A DNA stretch of 64,000 nucleotides from Halisarca cf. caerulea (taxonomy: Eukaryota > Porifera > Demospongiae > Chondrillida > Halisarcidae): positions 3,228,511 through 3,292,510 of the forward strand of contig CAUJGJ010000371.1 of the NCBI GenBank assembly GCA_963170055.1. Reading direction: 5' to 3'. Positions 30,801 to 43,166 of the stretch are shown piece by piece (the first letter of the stretch is position 1; the number at the start of each line of letters is the position of its first letter). Under the pieces are notes generated by a model. The model worked only from the letters and a program-made list of their open reading frames with translations, searched no databases and was not told the origin of the DNA. The position numbers were made by a program, and so were the translations under genes.

Positions 30801-33800
30801 ATTCGGAGAAGAATTAGTGGCTGGTATAGACAGGTGGCTGCATTACACAGTGACCACAATAGACAGGTTCCACTGTACTCTCAAATCCTAAAATTCCAAC
30901 TTTTAGTGATGACAGATACCATATAAACTCTAATTCATAAAACAAGAAACAATAATTGCTTTCAGAGTGACCAGATCTAAAAGAGCTTGATAAACTCAGT
31001 AGGAGGCATAAGTTTAGTCATGTTTGTTTTTACAAAACAGTGATCCGTTTTAGTCTTACGCAAGAATGTACAGAAATGGAATGGAATAGAACAAAATGGA
31101 AATAAATGAAAAACTGTAAAAGCATTAAGATGGCGGGACAAAACGCAAGGTGTCAAAGCAGAAGAGGTCAGCCACGTCTACGTTATCATTGCTGTGACAT
31201 CATCAAATGCATTGCTCCATCACTGTTAAATGACAGAACGAATATGCAGGCTCATATGCAGGTGGTGTACATCTGAATTGTAGAAGAGCAGTACCTTCAT
31301 TCTATTCACTGGCGTAGGAACCAGGGGGGCTGGGGGGGGGCTGCAGCCCCCCTGTAAATTGCACATGGGGGGCTGAGCCCCCCTTTGAAATAACCAACTT
31401 ACAATGGTAGCTTGAGAGGAAAACTGTATATTGCTAAGAAAAACTTACAATTAAGTATGAATTGTCACAAATCTATTTAAATTCATATCCAAAGAAGGCA
31501 AGAATTTCCGTTTGAACATCTGTAACTTTTGATTCTGTCCAAAACTCAGTTAGGTTGGCCATTTTATTTGCCTCAGAAACGTGAATAAAATAGTGGATTT
31601 TGGCGTCAGTCAAAAGTATACTAGGTCCATTCTGTCCAGTTATTCCCTGTTTGGTTATTAGAATGATGAATATCAAAGGCAAACTACACCAAGCTTGAAC
31701 AATCTTTTTTTAAACTATCACCAAGAAATTAAAGAAATACAAAATGAATTACAATCAACTAGACAAGAACTAATAGTAGAATTGATATAGATTAATTTTG
31801 TATATTCACCCATGTTACCCATTTTGCTAGTAATATACATAGGTGCTGGTCTTTGAGTGCAGCCCCCCCCCCCCCCCCCCCCCCCCCCCACTGTGAAACA
31901 ACTTCCTACATCCCTGCTAATTGTACTATCAGCAGGAGTGCATTAGTTTTATTGTATTAAAAGATTCCCTTTGTATCGGTGCCATTTCTTTGCTCTGTGG
32001 TGCAGGTCTTTGTCAAGAATGAATGGGGTGCAGTAGAGTGCTTCTCTCTTGCTGAAATCAACAGAAAAGACAGTGTCTAATGCGGTGATGTCATCAGTAA
32101 CATGCGCTTTCATCTTCTAAACAGTTCTGAGTACTAGGGTGTCATTGATAAGGCAAAAATGACGGCAAAGATTTAAGATGCCGTACGCAAATCTTACACT
32201 TTGACCGCTTCTTCTTAGGTTGTAGCCGAAAGAGACAAACAGGCTATGGTTTGACTTTTAACAATCAATTCGTCCCACTGTGTGGTCATTTGGTGGAAAA
32301 TCTTGCTACTCTAGCACATTTCACAACTTTTCAAGGAAATTTGGCCACCGTGGTGTACTTTGTGTCACAGAAGTTGTGTGCATTCAATATGAAGTGTCGC
32401 AAATTTTCGCAAAGCTGTATACAGAAAGATCGAGCACTCTGCTAAACAAAAACTCCCGGTCACTCAATTCTTATGAATATGCACATTAGCGAAGCTGGGG
32501 ATTTTTGGGGTGGAAGCTCCCCCCCCCCCCCCTGGATAGAATCCTGTAACCCTTTGCTCAACTAATCAAAACTACCAACAACATCTTGCAGACTATCAGC
32601 CCTTGACATTCAATACCTAAAAAGTCTCTGTAAAGGACATACCCTTAATTAATACTCACCACAGCTGTGGATGGCGCTTAGTTTCCACAAACTGACAGGC
32701 TTCTTCCAATGAGAGCTTGCCAAGTACATCACGGGTGTCTCGAAATTCCTGAGGATAGTTACAGTAAGATTCCACTAGTAATAGAATTCATATTCAGGTG
32801 AAAAATATAAAATTAGGGCTTTAATTCAACTACATCTTCACTTAAGTAATAATGCAAAAACTACATAGCTAAAAAACTGCTAAAATGAACCACCAAAATC
32901 AGGAATAGAGATGATGTATTTTCAACGTTTTTCAACATTAGGGTATAAAGTAACTTGATATATTGTGTACGTTAAAGTATGATGGACATATGTATCAAAT
33001 ATTGTGTCATGGTGAGCAGGTAGATCAAAGGCAAAAAGTGGGCTATAAAATCTCTACAGCACACTTTCAATTTACTATACAGCACACTTGCAATCAGGGT
33101 TCAGCTCTACAGCACACTTGTAATCAAATCATTAACAACTCCTAACAAACAATTAACTTAATTTCCCTTGACCTCTCATCATTGTGCAAGATCACAGGCC
33201 AATGTATGGGACAAATTCATTACTACCATCACATGGCACAAGTTAGTTGTATCCCTCCCAAGTGGGATGTACAGCCATACAATCACACTTTTCTTTAATC
33301 ACCTCGGGCTGATGCCCTCAGTGATTAAGGAAAAGTGTGATTGTATTAGCTGCACATCCCACTTGGGAGGGATATAACCAACACTTGAATCATATCAAAG
33401 TACTGTACACAAAATAAATACAGTACGCTTCATAAAAATCGTGCAGCCAACTGAAATCCTTTAACAGGTATTAGTGCATTTCCGGTGACGGAATAGTGGT
33501 TGCAAAAGCAAAATTATTGCTTCGCTGTGCAATTTACAGAAAGCCGTAATCTGATAGTGTTTATCTGAATTCATCTTTTCTCGGTTCACCCACAGATACT
33601 GGAACACCCTTACCCTTTACGTATAATGAAAATGCTGTAAAGTGCATGTATACTTCTATCGATTCCAAAGAAATTTGAAGGTGCGATGCTTGTCAGCTAT
33701 TCTACGAAGCAGCAAATTGCCATATGCTTGACTTTATCTTCGCAACGACTGTTTATCCGTCGCGAAACTTTCCAGACACATCATCTTATCTTCAAAGCTT

Positions 33801-36800
33801 TGAACATACCTCAAGGTACATCTTGCCATCATATCTAAACGAACTGTTACCTTCACAAAGAATCTAAGTTTAAAACGTAAGCCAAAATGCATAAACGCTT
33901 CACGCTTGATACATAAATTAGCACTGGTCAAGCACCAAACACCTACCGCTAATAGAGACTCGCCAAACACTAAACATGATGGAAAGTGTCAAATTCAAAT
34001 TAGACAGCACTATTCTCGTCAGGTTTTTAATGAAGTGTACTGTATCTAGTGATTATATTAGTAATGCTGTTTCCATTGCTCAGGGGAGTCAGATAAACTG
34101 CCCCATACCATGATTGGAACATTTTGGCCAACAAACAAATCTTTGTCCACTAATTGCAGGCCACTTTCAAAGGTACATAAGTCATGCATAGAGTTACTCA
34201 TAGAAGTGAACAAAGTTGAGCTACGTGTATATCACAAAGTAAAGTTTATCCATACTGCCTATCTGTGTACTGAAAAAGACACATATACAGTCACTCATAT
34301 TTCAATTGCTGACAGTCCAGTTGTAGCAGTCTGAACAGTTTAAACAATTATTGTTTTAGAACGATGACCTTCAATTCCTTCACGGTGAAGTTCTCCCAAA
34401 AAGGAACAGGAATAATCATTCTGTCAGTCAGATGATGAAATTCAATGGCCACTGTGAATGTTGGTGAATTAGACATCCTCATGGGCCACTTAATATACGT
34501 ACTTCATGACTGCATGTAGCTACCCCAGCATTGTCTACTTTTTTAGTCATTTCGCAAATTTAAATCATGCATTCAATTTTTGGCAAACAAAATGTAAAAT
34601 GCTCCATTTTTCCCCTTTGGCAATGTAATTAGAAGTCTTTACCAGCTGAGAGAAGAAATTTTAACCTTTTCAGGTAATTCATGACCTTTGATCGCTAAAA
34701 CAAAATCTATTCTTACTAATGAAGATCCTAATTGGATCAAAATGGAAGACTGTATTGTAAGTACTTTCCCACTGCAGTTAGTGCATGTTTTCCCCTTCGC
34801 CAACCGTACATGACAGCAAGGTGCTGCACATGAGTTGATAGTAAAAATTGAGATTCTTCAAATCGTAGGGTGGGCAATGCAATATGATGGGTAGGTAACT
34901 ATGCTTAGCATTTCTTTCAGAAAACTAGAAGTGGTAAGTCTGTTATAATAATGTGGACGAGTGTATTATTATGTAGGTAGGGGAGGTCTGGGGGTATATT
35001 CCCCCAGAAAAAAAATTTTTAGGCTTCATAAGGTGGCATCTGAGGCCAATTTAGATCACTTCAGCAGGTTTGTAAATACACCAATGCAGTCATACACACA
35101 TGATATACCAAGGGGGGGGCAACGGGGTCACAAAGGAGGGGAGAGTGAATACTCCCTGCTTTGTTCTGCCCCAAAGAAATTATGACATCCTTGACAGTAG
35201 TCTCTAGTATTTGTACGGCTTTTATTATGAACTTGAGATGACTCCTGATATTGTGGACTGTGTCGATGATGTTCACAATGCTTGTAAGCCTTGAAATGAT
35301 AATATTGTAGTAACCATATGGGGGGGTCAAGGGATTGGTGACAGTGGTCTCAAGGGATTGGTGACAGTGTTCTCAATGGACTTCTTTTAGTCCGTTTCCC
35401 CGTTAATCCTGCCTTTCAGGAAAGCTTGCTGTATGGTCAGATACACATCTGGGGGAGGGGTAACAGCAATCCTGGGGGGGTGGGGTAAGATTCCCACCCC
35501 CCTGAATGCAGCCCTGAGGGGTATGCCATTACTGTAAGAGTATTTAACTGCAAATTTATGGGTTTTAGCAACACAATAATATAATATACACACGGTACAT
35601 ACTAAATACACATGCAGCAACATTACATGTAACTACCATAGATATCAGGCTTAATAGTTTATTTCCATTAATTCCACATTATGGTGAATACTGTATAGCA
35701 AGTTCTAACGAATTTAATTTGCACCACAAAGCCGGAGTAGTTAGCACCACGGAATGTAATTTGTGCCTGAACTTGGTAATAGCAAGTATATATTCAAACA
35801 CATTATCCTTCAAGTTTAAAAATGCGGTTATTTATGAAAGCAAAACCTCAAATAAGATAATCAAGTACTGCACGTATCAAGCTGAGTTGTAGAATACCTA
35901 TGCACATAATTCTATGTACTTGAATGGGAAGTACAAGTGATGGGTGAAGTGGCAGATACAGGAAGTGATGGTGTGGCAGAAACAGGAAGTGATGGGCGAA
36001 GTGGCAGACACAGGAAGTGATGGGTGAAGTGGTAGTACAGGAAGTGATGGGTGAAGTGGCAGTACAGGAAGTGATGGGTAAAGTGGCAGTACAGGAAGTG
36101 ATGGGAAGTGGGAAACAGAAAGCGATGGACACAGGAAGCGATGTATCGCAGCAGTCACATAAACAAACAATTTATACCTTGCTTTCAAAATTGATAATGT
36201 ATGACTGGCAAGGATTTTCTGGATCCTGTCAAAGAGAAGAATATTTGAGTGCAACAAAATTCTACGTACAGAATAGAATAAAGAGAATCAATTATTATAC
36301 TGTAGATAACCATACACATACCAGCATAATTTCATCAACAAGCAATGCTTTCACTTGAAGGTCTTTAAAAGCACATAGATGTCCAGAGCTCTGCAAAGGC
36401 TCTTCAGATTCGGTTCCACGAATAACATACATTTTTGTCTTTTCCATAATAACAATGAGTTCAGGATCATCATCAGCCCATAGAAGATCCCAAACATCCT
36501 TATGATCAGGTCCAAACTTTTGCAGGTGGCAGGGATCAGAGAGGGACTATAGTAATTAAAACAAATTAAAACTCAAACATTGGTAAGTTAAGGATTCCAT
36601 ACATCTACATATCTTTAGAAGCAACAATATACACACTACAAGCGCAGCAACTTGTACAAATACGTAACTGAGCAAAGAAAGTTACACTAAAAACAACATA
36701 CGTACATATCACACTCAGTTGAACATTCAAAATAATTTACAAAAACATATTATATTGTCATGGCCAATAATTTTACTCTATGACAAACATCACTTGAAAG

Positions 36801-39800
36801 TAGACAGGGTGTATTAACTATGCAATCCATAAATTTGTCTCAGCACTTACTGTACATATATATACACAAACAATACTTAAATAATGCTTGCAATGCTTCT
36901 AAATTCACAACAGTATCATAACAGTTCTTCCCAGAGATATTTTGAGGTATGAATGCTCAAGTTAGTGTGACACACATACTGTATGTACATACTGTACTGG
37001 GCAATAGTTAAATACCGTGTGCTTGGAAATTTTCGCAGACTAAATTTTCACGGAAGCAACACTTGAGGATTCTCGCGGTACTATTCACGAATGCAGAATT
37101 TCGAATTCACGGGATCTTACATTGGATTTTATATTAGTTCAATAATATGTAATCCCATATAAATTATGCACTGAAAAATGGCTGCTCTGTTTGTTAGCGT
37201 GGTTGTTAGTCCGTGGAATGGTTATCAATACAAATGTAAATTGTTGCAGTTGAAGATGAAACTATCTTCTCCAGCTGCCTTCCAGATTTTAGTCGGATTC
37301 AGAGCGTCTGATTGGGGTAAAGAATGACTTGATCGACATAACGGATGAGAAAAACGAATACTAACAGTATAAATATATGAAACGTTCGATGCTAGATATA
37401 GAATGACACTCTTGCTTCTTTGTTCTTTGCTAAGACTCCTGTGCATAGTGCTGAACATAAAGGGTCGTATAGGATTTTCGCGGATGTAATTTTCGCGGAT
37501 GATGTGCAGTACCACAAAAAAATGCGAAAGTTTAGTACCACAAAAGTTTCCGAGCATACGGTACTGTATACACTTTGATTTTCAAGTAGGACAGCATGGT
37601 GGACCGCATTGAAGCTTTTGAGGCATCAACAAATAGGACGATAAAGAACTCTCTACGGCCCAAGGATTAGTATTACAGAAGAGATATTTTCTTTCAGTTC
37701 ATGACTTACACTATTACAAATTCATGCTGTAGTCAAACTTCATACATGCCAACGTAAAGCCTGCATTTTGGTATATGGCACCTCATAGTGTGAAATTCTT
37801 GAAAGCATTGTATGAAGTACAATGTCTGGTAGGCATGAGCCAATTATTCACCAAATACCACCTATTATTTTATTCAATTATTCATCCAAACTCCACCTAT
37901 TATTCTCAAATGCACACCCTATTATTCAGCTCCAATGCCTTCCTTAGATGACGTTCTATGTACTGTTACAGTAGCTTTGTCTGTAAAGTTTCCCACTTGT
38001 AAAGAATCATGTTTGTGACAACTTAGACAGAAGACTCAACATTATTTATACTCACTGCAGCATGAATTGTGTGGTCTTACGCATTCTTAAGGGAATAGTT
38101 CCTACTGTGAAATGAAACAGCCATTTAAAGGGGAAGGAACACTCCATGTTGGCCTGATTGGCCATTTTGTGCTACAAATTTTAGAATGTTCCCTATTATT
38201 TGCAAATTATTCCTGATTCACAGAGGTGCCTATTATTCATGAAACTACGTATGTGCGCATAATTGGCTCATGCCTAATGTCTGGGTGAATACACATGAGC
38301 ATGTATTGCATATATAATTAAAGCAAATATAGCAATAATACAATGCAGATACAACTCACCAACTCATACAGCGACAATACACCATTGACATCAAGAACAG
38401 CCAGCCGACTACAAAATGCAAGCACAAAATGAGAATGCTAAAGCATGTATATAGGGAAGCATGTTTACTATGTAAAAATAAGTAATAGTTACAGTATACA
38501 ATGGGAATTTGCGGAGTATGGATTATACATGCACAAGACCCTAGAAATCGAAAAGCGGCAAGTTTTCATGACGGTATATTTTCGGCTACAAGAGGTTAGC
38601 TATAACAAGGCAGAAGCCACCGCTGCTTCAGTAAGACTGTCCCATCAGTAAATTTGTAACTTCGAAAAACAGTACCATCCTTGACCTCGATCTATCGGCA
38701 GCTGCTAAATAAAGCCATACAATGGGCTAGATTGTTATTGTAATGGGGTATAACTGCAAAAGAAGCCAAGCGGGCTCTTGTTTGCAGTTATACCCCGGTT
38801 ATGGGATTTAACTTGGCATGGTTAACCCAGAGATGGGGTAAATCTACATATACAGTACGTACAAACCTTGAATCACAGTTAAATGACATCTTCTGTGGTC
38901 TGCAATTGATCACAAACTTAGTAATGAATATAACACCTGGGAGAGAATAAAACTGCACAGTTCCCGATATCCTTCCAACGGTGAAAAACTTGGCAGAAAT
39001 GCACACCGAACAAACACTGTCCCACGTTGGCTAAAAGAGAAACACAAACACAGCAATGGAAAATATGTATACTCATGCTGGCATTAGTATGGTTTTGACA
39101 AACCTGCACATTTACAGGAGTTTCCAAGTGCTCCTTTGTATGATACGATGGGGCTTCATCAATATGAAAAGACCTGAATGCACACATAACATTTGCAATT
39201 TGTGGTGTGATGATGATGGAACACATACCACAATTCATTGAACCATACCATTCCTTTCCTTCTCTTCCTTGTTGGTCCATTCTACGTACAACGTCCACTC
39301 TGCTCAGATTTGCAACGCTTCTGTACTGCCACAGATAGACTGTAGTATTTGTTGCCAATAGAACACAGCTCATTGAAAGTGATACATCCACTGGTTCATA
39401 TGGTATGTGCTTTGAAACAATAGGAGTACCCAAAGCATTGCACAGTAGTAGAGCATACTAAAAATAAACAACGTAACACTATGAAGAAAAGTGATATAAA
39501 AGTACAAAACATAATATTTATGCATACTGTACTTTACATACTGTATATATAGGAACCATATAAAAACCAGGAAAAAAAAAGAAGCATAATAATATTTATG
39601 CTGCGGGATGTATGAATTTGTTTAGTGTGCACTCAGAACAACTAAACTCTGTCTAGCCCTGTACTTGTCTTGCCTCATGTACTGTAGGTATAGCCCTATG
39701 CTCATGCAGACCCACGCCCATCTTGACCTTTGCCTGTCTAGCCCTGTGCACATTTCACAATTTACTCTTGTTACAAGTGTTTTGGAGGATTCTTTAAATA

Positions 39801-42800
39801 AAGCCTTTTTGCACGATCCTGTGTCAATCCTACATCATTTTACCAATTGAAAATGATTTTTATAAGCCATTGTTTGTGCATTTTTCCTTTAACTTGCTCA
39901 AATAGAGGCTGTTAAAAGAAGGTTTGCACTGCAGTTGACAAGGAATACAATGAAATCCTGTAAGATAAAGAAGCTAAAACTACGCAGCTACATACGTGAC
40001 TATCATCAGTATACCCACGTAGAAGCAAAGGCTCAAACAAGAGTGCTCAAGTTGATGATCATCCAACACAGTACAGTACTACTCATACAGTATACTCATA
40101 CGTCTAGTCTCGCATAGCCACTATGCTGATTCAAAATGGCTGATCCAGTATGGGATATTTGGTAACCCTTTAATAACTGAAGTCCCCTTTAGTGGCTCTT
40201 CAGTAAACAACGGAACTTCATCAAATTTATCGTAGCGCTTTGATTTTTGTATCGTTTGATAGCTTACTTCGAGCATATTACTCATGTATGCATTTTATAC
40301 TGATATAACGTTATACAATGTGAATAAAGGCCCCAAATATAAGCAAAAACGCAAATGTATGTCAAGGAATGCATGTATACGACAAGTATACAAAATTATG
40401 CGGTGATAACCACAAAGGAAAATGGCCGCTCCTCAATACGGAAGATTTCAAGGCGCATGATTTTTTTCAATATGGGAACAATAATTTAGCATTACAGTGG
40501 TAGGGGTCACAACGTAAAATTCACTGCCATCGGAAACATCTGAAACTGATGTTTTAGGTGAAAGTCAGTACGGCGATGCTAATGGTGGTAACTACTTTTT
40601 GATTGGTCGATGTATGACCAAGTTATGCATAAAAAATAATCATAATTTTGTTGCAACGTGCGTGAGAAGATTACTTTCCACTAATGCAGAGTTAAATGAA
40701 ATGGATCCAAAATTATAGCAGATACTCACCACTTTCATGATCAACTAGGAAAGGGAAAGAAAAAGTGTATTTGGGACAGTTATCCTTGCATGTGTTGGAT
40801 GGGGATCATGGAAATTTCCACACTAAACGTCCTTACAAGCTCAAAACATATGCGAAACAAACCCTCACGCTGTGCAAGGCTGATCTATCCCTTGGCTATC
40901 CATGGCAGAAAATTGGAGATTGCTCTACTTAAACTATCTGTGTCAGACCAAAATTATGATTTTATGCATAACTTGGTCATACTTTGACCAATCAAAAAAC
41001 GGTTGCCACCACTAGATTTGCCATACTGATTTTCATCTAAAACGTTATTTTCAGATGTTTCCGACAGCAATGAAATTTTTCATTGTGACCCCTAACAATG
41101 GTTAAGAAACTTTCAAAGATAATTGAAAATTTTTCAGGCGCAATTGCGAAAGGTACCGCATGCATAAGATCAGGTAGCAAGGTTAGAGCCACTAAAGTGG
41201 TCTTCAATTGTTAACAGGTAGGTGAAAAATCATAACACAGTTGTTAAAAGGTTAAATATGTAAATATAATTAAAGCAACAGCCACACAAACAGGAATAAC
41301 TCAAAATAAGTATCAATAGATTACTGTCATGTTATGTCAATAGTTAGTCAGATATGATCCTCTGAGACCTCCAGGTGAACATTTGGAGCTAATTGGTTAC
41401 TGAATCAGTAGGATGATCGCAATCCACAAATGCAGAGGAGTGCTGATCTGAGGAGAGCGAAACCTAATTTGCATCTTATCCATTGTATCATCCTCCTGTA
41501 TGGAGTGTGTTGCTTTTCACTCAACATTGATACAATGCAACGATAGAATGTAGTGGTAATGGGGGCCATGCCACTAGTTGACAGACAACATGAGAGGGAT
41601 AAAGTAAGCTCTCCCTACTTCAAGGATTCTTTCTTTATAGTGCTGCCTTGTCTCATTTTCATGCTTGCACTAGGTGAAATGTATGGAGGTGGCACAATTC
41701 AATTGGGCGATGGGGCTGAATACCCTCACATCAAAAAATATCCTTTCAAATCTGCCACAGATTCCAAAGGGCATCATAGGTTAGATGTCTAGTCCTGAAA
41801 CACCTGAAGACGAAATCCAGCAAATCCCCTTCTCTATTCTAGTCTAGGAGCTGTAGGAGCATTTATTTGGCAATAAATAGGTTACTACACGCCTCGCTTG
41901 GGAAGTATCGTATTGACTGCACTCGCCTCAAGCACTTCATATTCTGGGGACTCGAGCAATAAATACAATACCTCACTTGGAGGCATGTAGTTACCTATAA
42001 TTCCATGAGACCCAGAAAATGTCATTTAGGCCCAAAATACTAACAACTGTACACTAAAAATACAAGAATTTGATCCTCTTGGTCGGTGCACATTTTCCAA
42101 AGTTCACAGTTCATCCATAAAATCCAAAAACATTATCAGGGCAGTTAACAGTAGTTGCAATAGTGTCCTTATTATAGAGGGTTCCCAGTACTTACAATAC
42201 TTTTTCAGTCTGTAAAGAAGGAACTACCCATAACACTGCTTGTGTTTGTTTCAGCTTCCTTTACTAACTTGTAATGTCCCAAGTTGAATGGTGTACACAA
42301 TAGGGTCAAAGAACGCAGTCTGTACCATCACGATAAGTACGAGCTTTGAGACTCTTCAGTTTTGTCATCTACGTATACCTATGACATACCTAAAATTAAT
42401 TATTTTTGTAAGGGCCAACAATTTGTCTAAATCGTTTTCTAGTCTAATAGAAAGACAAAATGTTTCTCACACTAGGGGTGACAAATATTTAGAGAGAATA
42501 TGGTATATTTCACAAAAGCAAACCTCATTTTCAGCAGATTCAGTTTTGACAACTAGTAAACATGAGTCTTCACAGGTAGCAACCAACAACAAACTCTTCA
42601 CAGACTTGACAGTTTTCTGTAAAGTATCAAATGTAACTCAGCTGAACAAGATGGAGCATACGTACATAAGCACAGTACATGTATGTATGTAGTGTACGTA
42701 TGTAGTAGATTGTAAAATTAACAGAAAAACTTACTTCTCCAGAACTGATGTTCCAGAACACAAGACTACTGTTCTCTTTCTTGTGATTTTTGAAATAATA

Positions 42801-43100
42801 CACCACAGTGTTGGCAAAATATCCCCACTAAATATGAGATAAAAATGACATAAACTTAACATGCAAGCGGTGGGTAAAGCCCTATAAATCTAGTTAGACA
42901 ATTCCAACAGATGTTAATGAACGGTGGAGTATATTATACCTGGGCCAAACTGACAACAATTACTGTACCATTGCAAGATCTTGAATAATTCACAAATAAA
43001 TACCACAGTCACAACACATTTCGAGTAAAACATGTAAAAACATAAACATAACTACTACAGCATACTGTAGTACAATGAAGCATACAAAAATATAATCAAT

Positions 43101-43166
<66 letters not shown>

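Noticed and set aside
35848..36358. Repeat peptides on both strands at 35.9-36.3 kb
   Set aside because: Explained by a 27-bp minisatellite whose period keeps any frame open.
38918..39433. A 171-codon - strand frame as one exon
   Set aside because: It joins WDR35 exons 12 and 13 through a stop-free 75-bp intron and then runs past the donor of exon 13; the family alignment breaks exactly at the GT/AG borders.
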